From contig CACYTW010000004.1 in NCBI GenBank assembly GCA_902777435.1, positions 1 to 35,857 of the forward strand: 35,857 nt of DNA, written 5' to 3'. This document shows, piece by piece, positions 1-8,110 of the stretch. Below the pieces are notes generated by a model, which saw only the letters and a list, made by a program, of their open reading frames with translations, ran no database searches and was not told the DNA's origin. The position numbers were made by a program, and so were the translations under genes. This DNA is from an uncultured Ruminococcus sp. Its GTDB lineage: Bacteria; Bacillota; Clostridia; Monoglobales; Monoglobaceae. Numbering within the stretch: the stretch's first letter is position 1; each line of letters begins with the position of its first letter.

Positions 1-23
1 TCCCTTTACACAAGGGAGCCTCC
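1..23. repeat. Partial palindromic interspersed repeat at the window edge
   Basis: TCCCTT (1-6) and AAGGGA (12-17) form a hairpin followed by GCCTCC. This resembles the second half of the compound palindromic repeat common in gut Clostridia genomes, and it matches in layout the fuller copy at 10351-10407. The 5' part lies outside the window. It may be the terminator of an upstream gene. The family assignment is from memory of such repeats, not from a search. Confidence 0.4.
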
Positions 24-130
24 AAGTGGAGAAAATATATAAGAGTATATCTCAAGATATCCCTGTTCTAAGCGATTTCAGACTTTTACAAACGGCTAAG
101 CTAATGATTATACAAGGAGAAAGTAATAAT

Positions 131-844
131 ATGCAAATATCGACAATTTTATTTGATTTAGACGGAACGCTTCTTCCGATGGATTTAAGTAAATTTATAA
201 AAGGGTATTTGGACATACTTGCAGAAAAAATGGCTCTCCACGGATATGAGCCTGAGCAGTTGATTGACACCATATGGTCGGGAATGGAGGCAATGCTGTT
301 AAATGACGGGACATATACCAACGAAAAGGTATTTTGGAATAAATTTTCTGAAGTGTACGGAGATAAGGCAAAAACCGACAAGAAGATATTTGATGATTTT
401 TATGATAATGATTTTAACCTGGCACAAAAATATTGCGGAACCAACCCTAAAATTCCTTCAATAATAAACAAATTAAAAAAGGAAGGGTATCCCTTGATAT
501 TGGCGACAAGTCCTATCTTTCCCGCGGCGGCAACATATAATCGAATTAAGTGGGCAGGCTTAAAGCCGAGTGATTTTGAATATATAAGCACCTACGAAAA
601 CAGCAATTACAGCAAGCCAAATCTCAAATATTATCAGGAGCTTATTGATAAGTTGAAGATTGACCCTAAAAGCTGTCTGATGATTGGCAATAACGTAGAC
701 GAAGATATGATAGCCTCAGAGCTTGGAATGAGTGTGTTTTTGCTGACCGATGACCTTATAAATAAAAGTAATTCTGATATAAGTAAATATGCAAACGGCG
801 GAACTGACGAACTTATAGAATATCTTAATCAATTAAACATATAA
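131..844 (+). CDS. HAD-superfamily hydrolase (phosphatase-like)
   Basis: The 237-residue protein opens with the HAD motif I DLDGTLLPMD close to the N-terminus; its first Asp is the phosphorylated nucleophile and the second the acid/base. Motif II is the LATSP segment near residue 122, and motif III/IV is the GNNVDEDMIAS segment near residue 200, which supplies the Mg-binding acidic residues. A cap insertion lies between motifs I and II. The family dephosphorylates small metabolites; the substrate cannot be read from the sequence. The start at 131 is preferred over an in-frame ATG at 26 because AAGGAGA lies just upstream and the HAD fold begins there. The gene stands alone and ends at a strong hairpin shared with the convergent gene. 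Confidence 0.85.
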   Translation: MQISTILFDLDGTLLPMDLSKFIKGYLDILAEKMALHGYEPEQLIDTIWSGMEAMLLNDGTYTNEKVFWNKFSEVYGDKAKTDKKIFDDFYDNDFNLAQKYCGTNPKIPSIINKLKKEGYPLILATSPIFPAAATYNRIKWAGLKPSDFEYISTYENSNYSKPNLKYYQELIDKLKIDPKSCLMIGNNVDEDMIASELGMSVFLLTDDLINKSNSDISKYANGGTDELIEYLNQLNI

Positions 845-846
845 AA

Positions 847-888
847 AGTGCTGTCTGTTGGTATACAACATTGCCGACAGACAGCACT
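847..888. terminator. Bidirectional rho-independent terminator
   Basis: AGTGCTGTCTGT (847-858) pairs perfectly with ACAGACAGCACT (877-888). On the minus strand the stem is followed by TTTTTAT, on the plus strand by the weaker GTATTTTA. It sits between two convergent genes and can serve both. Confidence 0.85.
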
Positions 889-893
889 GTATT

Positions 894-1604
894 TTACAGA
901 CTCAGCAAATACTTTGCCGCTTTTGCACAATCTTCAATTTCGTTTTCGCCTTCGTATTCATAAATGACTTCTGTGCCGTCATTTAAAATATTAAGACAAC
1001 GTGCAAAATCAATTATGTCGTCACCTGCCGCCGCCTCGCCTTTGTCGGCGGTTATTTCCTTAAAGTGAACAGTATAGATTTTGTCCTTGTATTTCTCAAG
1101 CACATCATACACGTCATATCCGCCGAAGATTACGTGGTAAGTATCGGGCTGAGCGTATAAATGCTCTGCATTGCTCAGCAGAATATCCCAAGGATTTTCG
1201 CCGTCAAAATCCATAGAAAACTCGTGAGCGTGATTGTGATAAGAGAGCTTCATACCACTATCCTCAGCCTGCCGACCTGCCTCGTTTAACTTCTTTGCTT
1301 TTTCAAGCCATACTTCTTTGGTATCGCCGTTGGCATAGGGACAGCAAATGTATTTTGCACCCAAGTATGACATATAGTCTATGTAGTATTCAGGACGTTC
1401 CGTCACGTCACCTGCGTGGGCGGAAACAGCTTTCAGATTATGTTTTTTAAGCAGGGCTTTCATTTCCTCCTTTGAATGTTCCCCGAATGTATAAAATTCC
1501 ACACCCGTGTACCCCATCTTTGAAACTGCTTCAAGAGTTTTATCAAAGCCGTTTTCTTTTAAATAGTTTTTAACAGAATAGAGTTGAAGACTAATTTCTT
1601 TCAT
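894..1604 (-). CDS. Sugar phosphate isomerase/epimerase-like TIM-barrel protein
   Basis: The 236-residue protein has the features of the xylose-isomerase-like TIM-barrel family (AP endonuclease 2 superfamily): an ISLQLYS start strand, GYTGVEFYTFGEH, AVSAHAGD, the metal-site type SYHNHAHEF, and VHFKEI near the C-terminus. Members isomerise or epimerise sugars or sugar phosphates, or act on inositol derivatives, using a divalent metal; the substrate here is unknown. The start at 1604 is chosen over 1631 because AAAGGGGA lies at proper spacing and the longer form only adds a non-conserved leader. The gene is monocistronic, convergent with the HAD gene. A TATAAT-like -10 (1663-1668, minus strand) lacks a good -35. 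Confidence 0.8.
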   Translation of the reverse strand: MKEISLQLYSVKNYLKENGFDKTLEAVSKMGYTGVEFYTFGEHSKEEMKALLKKHNLKAVSAHAGDVTERPEYYIDYMSYLGAKYICCPYANGDTKEVWLEKAKKLNEAGRQAEDSGMKLSYHNHAHEFSMDFDGENPWDILLSNAEHLYAQPDTYHVIFGGYDVYDVLEKYKDKIYTVHFKEITADKGEAAAGDDIIDFARCLNILNDGTEVIYEYEGENEIEDCAKAAKYLLSL

Positions 1605-1764
1605 AATCGGTAATCCCCTTTTTATCGTCAAATCGTATTTGATTTCATCTGTTTCACATTATATTATAGGAAGTATAATAATGCAATATCTATTTTAATA
1701 TTATATAATTTTTTGTGAAACGGAAATTTTTATGCAACTGCAGAAAATTTTTATGCTATTCCGC

Positions 1765-1793
1765 TTGACAAGAAAAGAATAAAGTGATATAAT
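1765..1793 (+). promoter_or_regulatory. Sigma-A promoter of the glutamate synthase operon
   Basis: TTGACA (1765-1770) and TATAAT (1788-1793) are separated by exactly 17 bases, a perfect consensus. Transcription should start near 1800, immediately before a terminator-like hairpin, so promoter strength is probably tempered downstream. Confidence 0.85.
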
Positions 1794-1808
1794 AATTCGA
1801 GTATAAAC

Positions 1809-1861
1809 GAAGATGTTTATTTTTGGGGCATTGTGCCCAAAAATCGGCATCTTCTTTTTTT
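1809..1861 (+). promoter_or_regulatory. Leader hairpin with U-tract (candidate attenuator)
   Basis: GAAGATG (1809-1815) pairs with CATCTTC (1848-1854), and inside it ATTTTTGGG (1819-1827) pairs with CCCAAAAAT (1836-1844). Seven T residues follow (1855-1861). This is an intrinsic terminator placed between the promoter and the first gene. Readthrough must be controlled or partial. The ANTAR protein encoded in the same operon is a plausible antiterminator, but the paired AxxGxx hexaloops expected of a classical ANTAR target are not evident. Confidence 0.7.
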
Positions 1862-1890
1862 ATTGTAAAATTTTGAAAGGCGGATGTTTT

Positions 1891-2979
1891 ATGAAACTTA
1901 AAGAGGGACAAGTCAGGATACCGTCAGGCTGTGCGATATCAGCAGTTATATCCCGTGACGGAAACAGAATGACGGGAGAAAAGATAATTGAAAGTATGCG
2001 GCCTATGCACGACCGTTCCAATGGTCTTGGCGGTGGCTTTGCTGCTTACGGAATATATCCCGAATATAAGGATTTTTACGCTCTGCATATATTTTATGAT
2101 GATAATACCTCAAGACACGAGTGTGAACAGTTTTTAAAAGAAGGTTTTGAAATTGTCAGAGCAGAGAATATACCTACAAGAAAGCATAAAAACATTACGG
2201 ACGAACCTTTGATTTGGAGATATTTTGTAAATCCGCTTGCCTCTGTTCTGGCAAGGGTGCAGCTTGACGAAAAGGAATATATGGCTTGTACTGTTATGAA
2301 GATAAATACAGAGGTAAAGGGTGCTTACGTATTTTCAAGCGGTAAGAATATGGGCGCATTTAAGGCAGTTGGCTTTCCTGAGGATGTAGGTGAGTTTTAC
2401 AGGCTTGAGGAATATGAGGCGTATTCCTGGACGGCACACGGACGTTATCCGACCAATACACCGGGTTGGTGGGGCGGTGCGCATCCCTTTGGCTTGTTGG
2501 ATTACACTATTGTTCACAACGGCGAGATTTCATCTTATGATGCAAACAGACGTTTTATAGAGATGTTTGGTTATAAGTGCACACTTCAGACAGATACAGA
2601 GGTTATTACATACATAGCCGACTACCTTATCAGAAAGCAGGGCTTGACACTTGAAGAGGCAGCATCGGTAATTGCCGCACCTTTCTGGAGCTCTATAGAA
2701 GAACGTGAGGATAAAGACGTTCTTAAGTATTTGAGATGTGTATACAGCAGTTTGCTGATTACGGGCCCATTTTCGATTATATTGGGATTTAACGGCGGAC
2801 TTATGGCGTTGAACGACAGACTGAAATTGCGTAGTATGGTAACAGCCGAAAAGGACGACAAGGTATATATGGCAAGCGAAGAGGCGGCTATCGTTGCAAT
2901 GGAGCCAAATATTAAAAATGTTTATTCTCCTGCGGGTGGCGAGCCTGTAATAGTCAGAGTTAAGGAAGGTGCATATTAA
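1891..2979 (+). CDS. Glutamate synthase amidotransferase subunit (class II GATase domain)
   Basis: This 362-residue protein corresponds to the N-terminal domain of glutamate synthase as a separate polypeptide. It hydrolyses glutamine and passes ammonia to the synthase subunit. The signature HGRYPTN, GGAHPFG and VHNGEISS segments and QTDTEV match class II (Ntn) amidotransferases. The expected nucleophile is Cys14 in IPSGCAIS, implying removal of a 13-residue propeptide, since the Cys must be N-terminal. The start at 1891 is chosen because GAAAGGCGGA precedes it; an upstream in-frame ATG at 1813 lies inside the leader hairpin. The stop overlaps the next start by one base, so translation is coupled. 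Confidence 0.87.
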   Translation: MKLKEGQVRIPSGCAISAVISRDGNRMTGEKIIESMRPMHDRSNGLGGGFAAYGIYPEYKDFYALHIFYDDNTSRHECEQFLKEGFEIVRAENIPTRKHKNITDEPLIWRYFVNPLASVLARVQLDEKEYMACTVMKINTEVKGAYVFSSGKNMGAFKAVGFPEDVGEFYRLEEYEAYSWTAHGRYPTNTPGWWGGAHPFGLLDYTIVHNGEISSYDANRRFIEMFGYKCTLQTDTEVITYIADYLIRKQGLTLEEAASVIAAPFWSSIEEREDKDVLKYLRCVYSSLLITGPFSIILGFNGGLMALNDRLKLRSMVTAEKDDKVYMASEEAAIVAMEPNIKNVYSPAGGEPVIVRVKEGAY

Positions 2980-4484
2980 TGGGAATTAATTATATATATC
3001 CCGAGTTTGAAGTAATAAGGGATGAAAACAGATGTATTAAGTGCAGAGTGTGCGAGCGACAATGTGCCAACGAGGTGCATAGCTTTGACCCTGAAAGAGG
3101 ACTGCTTTTAAGTGATGAGTCAAAATGTGTAAATTGTCACAGATGTGTTTCGTTATGTCCTGTCAGAGCACTCAAAATCGTGAAAAATGATTGCAGCTTC
3201 AGAGAAAATGCTAACTGGTCAAATGCGACCATCAAAGAGATATACAAGCAGGCGGAAAGCGGTGGCGTTCTCTTGTCGTCAATGGGTAATCCAAATCCAT
3301 TGCCTGTATATTGGGACAGGATTTTGATTAACGCATCACAGGTTACAAACCCATCTATCGACCCCTTGCGTGAGCCAATGGAAACAAAGGTGTTCCTGGG
3401 TAAAAAGCCATCAATGCCAAAGAGGGACAAAAACGGCAAGCTGGTAACGGAAACAACACCGCAGCTTGAACTTTCAATGCCTGTTATGTTCTCTGCTATG
3501 AGTTATGGTTCCATAAGCTATAACGCACACGAGTCATTGGCAAGAGCGGCTCAGGAGCTTGGTGTTTACTATAACACAGGTGAGGGCGGACTTCACGAGG
3601 ACTTCTATGTTTACGGCGAAAATACAATTGTTCAGGTTGCATCGGGACGTTTCGGCGTACATAAGGACTACCTTGAGGCAGGTGCTGCTGTCGAAATCAA
3701 GATGGGACAGGGTGCAAAGCCGGGTATAGGCGGACACTTACCGGGTGCGAAAATTGTCGGTGATGTATCAAGAACAAGAATGATTCCCGAGGGTTCGGAT
3801 GCGATTTCACCTGCTCCTCACCACGACATATATTCTATTGAAGATTTAAGACAGTTGGTATACTCTTTGAAGGAGGCAACTGAATATAAAAAGCCTATTA
3901 TAGTTAAGGTTGCTGCTGTTCACAATATTGCCGCAATAGCAAGCGGTATTGCGAGAAGCGGTGCAGATATAATTGCAATTGACGGTTTCAGAGGCGGTAC
4001 AGGCGCAGCACCTACAAGAATAAGAGATAATGTGGGTATCCCCATTGAGCTTGCTCTCGCTTGCGTTGACCAGCGTTTGAGGGACGAGGGTATCAGAAAC
4101 AATGTCTCGCTTGTTGTGGGCGGAAGTATCAGAAGTGCATCTGATGTTGTAAAGGCTATTGCCCTTGGTGCAGATGCTTGTTATGTTGCCACAAGTGCGT
4201 TGATTGCTCTTGGCTGTCACTTGTGCAGAACCTGTCAGACAGGTAAGTGTAATTGGGGTATTGCAACACAAAGGCCCGAGCTGGTAAAGAGATTGAACCC
4301 TGACATTGGTTATAAGCGTCTTGTAAATCTGATGACAGCTTGGAAACATGAAATTAAAGAGCTTATGGGCGGTATGGGTATTAACTCTATCGAGTCCCTT
4401 CGCGGTAACAGACTTATGCTCAGAGGAGTAGGATTAAACGGAAAGGAGCTTGAGATATTAGGTATCTCACACGCAGGAGAATGA
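2979..4484 (+). CDS. Glutamate synthase FMN/Fe-S core subunit with N-terminal ferredoxin domain
   Basis: The 501-residue protein carries two [4Fe-4S] motifs at its N-terminus (CIKCRVCERQC and CVNCHRCVSLCP), then the alpha/beta-barrel FMN domain of glutamate synthase. Visible family features are the MSYGSIS strand, GEGGLHED, the KIGQGAKPG-like segment, GGTGAAPTR, and GGSIRSASDVVKAIALGAD for phosphate binding. The C-terminal CHLCRTCQTGKC supplies ligands of the [3Fe-4S] cluster. It makes glutamate from 2-oxoglutarate and glutamine-derived ammonia. The ferredoxin fusion is typical of archaeal/clostridial split enzymes and points to ferredoxin or a dedicated oxidoreductase as donor. It overlaps both neighbours by 1-4 bases. 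Confidence 0.9.
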   Translation: MGINYIYPEFEVIRDENRCIKCRVCERQCANEVHSFDPERGLLLSDESKCVNCHRCVSLCPVRALKIVKNDCSFRENANWSNATIKEIYKQAESGGVLLSSMGNPNPLPVYWDRILINASQVTNPSIDPLREPMETKVFLGKKPSMPKRDKNGKLVTETTPQLELSMPVMFSAMSYGSISYNAHESLARAAQELGVYYNTGEGGLHEDFYVYGENTIVQVASGRFGVHKDYLEAGAAVEIKMGQGAKPGIGGHLPGAKIVGDVSRTRMIPEGSDAISPAPHHDIYSIEDLRQLVYSLKEATEYKKPIIVKVAAVHNIAAIASGIARSGADIIAIDGFRGGTGAAPTRIRDNVGIPIELALACVDQRLRDEGIRNNVSLVVGGSIRSASDVVKAIALGADACYVATSALIALGCHLCRTCQTGKCNWGIATQRPELVKRLNPDIGYKRLVNLMTAWKHEIKELMGGMGINSIESLRGNRLMLRGVGLNGKELEILGISHAGE

Positions 4485-4912
4485 GAAAGATATATGTTAA
4501 TGAAAAATGGTGTTTGGGCTGTCACCTTTGTGAATATAATTGTGCTTTTGCGGGAACAGGCAAGGCAAATATGTCACTTGCGTTAAAGGACAAGGCTATA
4601 TATCCAAAAATCAGAGTAGAAGATGACGGCAAGATTATGTATGCTGTATCTTGCAGACATTGTGATGATGCACTTTGTGTAAAATCGTGTATATCAGGTG
4701 CTTTGTCTAAAGAGGACGGCGTTGTTAAAATTGATAAGGAGAAGTGCATCGGATGTTTGACCTGTGTTCTTGTTTGCCCCTATGGTGCGCTTGTTCAGAA
4801 CGAAAATAAGGCGGTTACAAAGTGTCAGCTTTGTACCGATAACAGTTGCGGGGAGCCTGCTTGTGTTAAGGGATGCCCTAATAATGCTATTGTTTTTGAG
4901 GAGAGAGATTGA
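4481..4912 (+). CDS. Polyferredoxin (4Fe-4S dicluster type), glutamate synthase electron carrier
   Basis: This 143-residue protein has four groups of cysteines: CLGCHLCEYNC, CRHCDDALCVKSC, CIGCLTCVLVCP and CQLCTDNSCGEPACVKGCP. That is the HycB/DmsB-like pattern able to hold up to four [4Fe-4S] clusters. There is no signal peptide. It starts by ATGA overlap with the synthase core and ends by ATGA overlap with the FAD protein, so it most likely wires electrons from the FAD/NAD subunit to the FMN core. Confidence 0.87.
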   Translation: MRKIYVNEKWCLGCHLCEYNCAFAGTGKANMSLALKDKAIYPKIRVEDDGKIMYAVSCRHCDDALCVKSCISGALSKEDGVVKIDKEKCIGCLTCVLVCPYGALVQNENKAVTKCQLCTDNSCGEPACVKGCPNNAIVFEERD

Positions 4913-6138
4913 TGAAGAATTATGTTATTATTGGAGGCGGTATTGCCTCGCTCGGCTGTGTTGACGGCATTCGTTCGGCTGATAGTGACGGTAAGATAAC
5001 GATGATTTGTGATGAGTCGTTCTCTCCGTATGCAAGACCGCTTATTTCATATTACCTGGAGGATAAGACGACAATTGAAAAAATGCAGTACAGAAGTGAC
5101 GATTTTTATAAAGAGAAGAATGTTGATGTTGTCTTAGGCTCTTCGGTGACAAAAATAGATAAAAATTCCGTTATCACAGATGACGGAAAGGAATATGAGT
5201 ATGATAAGCTGTTGGCGGCAACGGGCTCGTCACCGTTTGTTCCGCCGATTAAAGGTATGGACAGCGTGGAAAAGAAGTTCACTTTTATGACCATTGACGA
5301 TACTCTTGCACTTGAGAAGAGCATAGATGCATCTTCAAAGATTTTAATTGTGGGTGCAGGTCTTATCGGCTTGAAATGTGCAGAAGGCCTTAAAGATAAA
5401 GTAGATAAAATTGTGGTTTGCGACTTGGCTGACAAAGTTCTTTCAAGTATTCTCGATAAGGAATGTGCCGATATGGTACAGAGAAAAATCGAGGAAAGCG
5501 GTATAGAGTTTATGCTCTCTGACAGCGTAGAGGAGTTTAAGGGCAATACAGCAGTAATGAAAAGCGGTGCGTCCGTTGATTTTGACGTTCTCGTTATGGC
5601 TGTGGGTGTCAGACCTAACACGGCACTTCTCAAAGATGTGGGAGCGGAGGTAAACAGAGGTGTTGTCGTTGACGACAGGATGAAAACAACTGTTGATAAT
5701 ATTTATGCCGCAGGAGATGTTGTTGAGAGCAATGACATATCAAGCGATACCAAAAAGATTATGGCTATTCTGCCAAATGCCTATATGGGCGGTTTTTGTG
5801 CAGGAGTAAATATGGCTGATGGCGAGAATGTTTTTGATAATCAAATTCCTATGAATTCAATCGGCTTCTTTGGCTATCATATTATGACAGCAGGCAGCTA
5901 TGACGGAGAACTGTACGAAGAAAAGAGCGGTGACAGCATTAAAAAGCTCTACATAAAGGATAACAGGTTGATTGGCTTTATTATACTCGGCAAGATTGAC
6001 AAGACGGGAATATACACTTCTTTGATAAGAGATAAGACTCCTCTTGACACTATTGACTTTGATGCAATCAAAAAAGATCCATCGCTTTTGCCATTTTCTT
6101 CAGATTACCGTAGAAAAAATTTGGGAGGTGTGTTATAA
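4912..6138 (+). CDS. FAD/NAD(P)-dependent oxidoreductase, probable glutamate synthase electron-input subunit
   Basis: The 408-residue protein has the two-dinucleotide-binding-domain fold of the NADH:rubredoxin/nitrite reductase family. The FAD motif GGGIASLG is at residue 7, the second Rossmann motif ILIVGAGLIGLKCAEGL near residue 145, and the FAD-binding NIYAAGDVVE near residue 263. It probably oxidises NAD(P)H and feeds the adjacent polyferredoxin. The start at 4912 (ATG overlapping the preceding TGA, with GAGGAGAGAG upstream) is preferred to a TTG at 4909. Position between the ferredoxin and the GXGXG subunit supports a glutamate synthase role. It differs from the usual GltD beta subunit in lacking an N-terminal ferredoxin domain, here supplied separately. 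Confidence 0.82.
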   Translation: MKNYVIIGGGIASLGCVDGIRSADSDGKITMICDESFSPYARPLISYYLEDKTTIEKMQYRSDDFYKEKNVDVVLGSSVTKIDKNSVITDDGKEYEYDKLLAATGSSPFVPPIKGMDSVEKKFTFMTIDDTLALEKSIDASSKILIVGAGLIGLKCAEGLKDKVDKIVVCDLADKVLSSILDKECADMVQRKIEESGIEFMLSDSVEEFKGNTAVMKSGASVDFDVLVMAVGVRPNTALLKDVGAEVNRGVVVDDRMKTTVDNIYAAGDVVESNDISSDTKKIMAILPNAYMGGFCAGVNMADGENVFDNQIPMNSIGFFGYHIMTAGSYDGELYEEKSGDSIKKLYIKDNRLIGFIILGKIDKTGIYTSLIRDKTPLDTIDFDAIKKDPSLLPFSSDYRRKNLGGVL

Positions 6139-6857
6139 TGACTATAAACGCATCAGGACTCGACTTTAAAGAGCTTAACGAACAGTTGAGAAATATAGAA
6201 GGTGACGTTGAGATAACGGGCTGTATGGGACAGCGGTTTATCGCCGCAGGTATGAGTGACAGAAAAATAGATATATCGGGCATTCCCGGTAACGCCTTGG
6301 GTGCATATCTCAATGGTGCTACCATTACTGTTTTGGGTAACGCACAGGATGCCGTTGGTGATACAATGAACGACGGTTCAATAATTATTAACGGAAATAT
6401 CGGTGATGCGGCAGGATATGCAATGCGCGGCGGCGAAATATATATAAAGGGGAATGCGGGCTATCGTGCCGGTATTCATATGAAAGCCTATAAAGAAAAG
6501 CATCCCACACTTATAATCGGCGGCAGAACAGGAAGCTTTTTGGGCGAATATCAGGCAGGCGGTACAATAATTGTGCTTGGCCTCCACCAAGATGGAAAAA
6601 ATATTGTAGGTAACTATCCTTGTACGGGTATGCACGGCGGAAAGCTGTTTTTGCGTTCTGATTGCAAAGACATAAAATTTCCTCAGCAGGTTACCGCACA
6701 TAAGGCAACAGATCAAGAAAAAGACGAGATAAGAAATATTGTGGAAGAATTTTGTAAGAAATTTGGTTTTAATGCAGATGAAATTATGAACAGCGATTTT
6801 ACGGTTGTTCTTCCCGACAGTAAAAATCCGTTTAAACAGATGTACGTTGCCAACTAA
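6138..6857 (+). CDS. Glutamate synthase C-terminal GXGXG-domain subunit
   Basis: This 239-residue protein corresponds to the C-terminal beta-helix domain of glutamate synthase. The repeating glycine turns are visible: GCMGQRF, GIPGNALG, GNAQDAVGDTMNDG, GNIGDAAGYAMRGG, GNAGYRAGIHM and GGRTGSFLGEYQAGG. The helix is a structural platform for the amidotransferase and FMN domains, with no catalysis of its own. A roughly 50-residue polar C-terminal tail follows. Start and stop both overlap neighbouring genes by one base, so the operon is translationally coupled through glutamine synthetase. Confidence 0.88.
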   Translation: MTINASGLDFKELNEQLRNIEGDVEITGCMGQRFIAAGMSDRKIDISGIPGNALGAYLNGATITVLGNAQDAVGDTMNDGSIIINGNIGDAAGYAMRGGEIYIKGNAGYRAGIHMKAYKEKHPTLIIGGRTGSFLGEYQAGGTIIVLGLHQDGKNIVGNYPCTGMHGGKLFLRSDCKDIKFPQQVTAHKATDQEKDEIRNIVEEFCKKFGFNADEIMNSDFTVVLPDSKNPFKQMYVAN

Positions 6858-8089
6858 TGAAAGAGCAGGTGCAGGATATGGTTTATTCAAGGAGTGAAGT
6901 GATGCAGTATATAAGCGAGGAGGATGTTAAATTCATCCGTCTTGCCTTTTGCGATGTATTCGGAAACCAAAAGAACATTTCAATAATGCCTGATGAGTTG
7001 GAAAGGGCGTTTGAGTCCGGCATCAGTATAGATGCTTCCGCCGTGTCGGGGTTTGAAGGGAAAGTATTTTCCGATATGTTTTTGTTCCCGGACCCGTCGA
7101 CATTGATGCTTTTGCCTTGGCGTCCTGACCACGGCAGAGTCGTAAGAATGTTCTGTGATATAAAATATCCAAACGGAAAGATATTTGAGTTGGACGGCAG
7201 AAGCATTTTGCGTGAAGCGGTACAGACTGCGATGAATGAAGGGTTTATGTTCACTTTCGGTTCCGAGCTTAAGTTCTATCTGTTCAAGACGGACGAAGAG
7301 GGAAACCCCACCAAAATACCCCACGACAACGCTCGCTATATGGATATTGCACCTATGGACAAGGGCGAGAACGTCAGAAGAGAAATCTGTCTGACACTTG
7401 AGAGGATGGGCATTACTCCTGAAACTTCACATCACGAGGAGGGACCGGGACAGAACGAAATTGACTTTAAGTTCTATGACCCGTTGACAGCGGCAGACAA
7501 TGCGGTTACATTTGGTTCTGTTGTGAGAACCATTGCCGCACGAAACGGTCTGTATGCAGATTTTTCTCCCAACCCTATTCCCGATATGCCTGTGAACAGC
7601 TTTCATATTCATTTGGCGGCACACAGTATTAAAGGTGAAAAGGATATAATGCCGAATGTTATAGCAGGATTGATGAACAGAGTATGCGATATGACGGCAT
7701 TTCTCAATCCTGTTGAGGATTCGTACCTCCGCTTCGGAAGAAATAAAGTACCAAAATTTATTGCGTGGTCGGCGGAAAACCGCTCACAGCTAATTCGTGT
7801 TCCTGCTGCGACAGGTGCGTATAAGCGAATAGAACTTCGCTCACCCGATCCTTCGGCGAACCCATATATATGCTTTGCACTTATAATTTATGCGGCTCTT
7901 GAGGGCATAAAGAATAAGGAAGAACTTAATCAGCCTGCTAATGTAAATCTCGCTGATGCATCAAGAGAGGAACAGGCTAAATACAAAAGACTGCCTGAGA
8001 GCCTGAACGTTGCAAAGGAATTGGCGGCAAACAGCGAGTTTGTAAGACGCAGATTACCGGAGGCGATGATAGCATCATATTGCAAATAA
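6857..8089 (+). CDS. glnA: Type I glutamine synthetase (atypical active-site flap)
   Basis: This 410-residue protein ligates ammonia to glutamate with ATP. The N-terminal beta-grasp is recognisable (VKFIRLAFCDVFGNQKN; SIDASAVSGFEG with the ammonium-site Asp). The catalytic domain has GSELKFYLF, GPGQNEIDF, the metal-site HIHLA and RIELRSPDPSANPY. It is slightly short for the roughly 440-residue class. One oddity: the flap that normally reads (G)xEAPxxxxW appears as NKVPKFIAW, placing Lys297 where the conserved flap Glu sits. It starts by one-base overlap with the GXGXG subunit, so glutamine formation and use are encoded together. Confidence 0.85.
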   Translation: MKEQVQDMVYSRSEVMQYISEEDVKFIRLAFCDVFGNQKNISIMPDELERAFESGISIDASAVSGFEGKVFSDMFLFPDPSTLMLLPWRPDHGRVVRMFCDIKYPNGKIFELDGRSILREAVQTAMNEGFMFTFGSELKFYLFKTDEEGNPTKIPHDNARYMDIAPMDKGENVRREICLTLERMGITPETSHHEEGPGQNEIDFKFYDPLTAADNAVTFGSVVRTIAARNGLYADFSPNPIPDMPVNSFHIHLAAHSIKGEKDIMPNVIAGLMNRVCDMTAFLNPVEDSYLRFGRNKVPKFIAWSAENRSQLIRVPAATGAYKRIELRSPDPSANPYICFALIIYAALEGIKNKEELNQPANVNLADASREEQAKYKRLPESLNVAKELAANSEFVRRRLPEAMIASYCK

Positions 8090-8110
8090 ATTTTGGGGAG
8101 GAAACAATCA

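Noticed and set aside
1809-1861. Canonical ANTAR dual-hexaloop RNA motif
   Set aside because: Only one hairpin fits after the predicted start site, and its loop does not close as a clean AxxGxx hexaloop.
1813-1890. Upstream in-frame ATG extending the amidotransferase
   Set aside because: It lies inside the leader hairpin, has no ribosome site, and would add a non-conserved segment before the propeptide and catalytic Cys.
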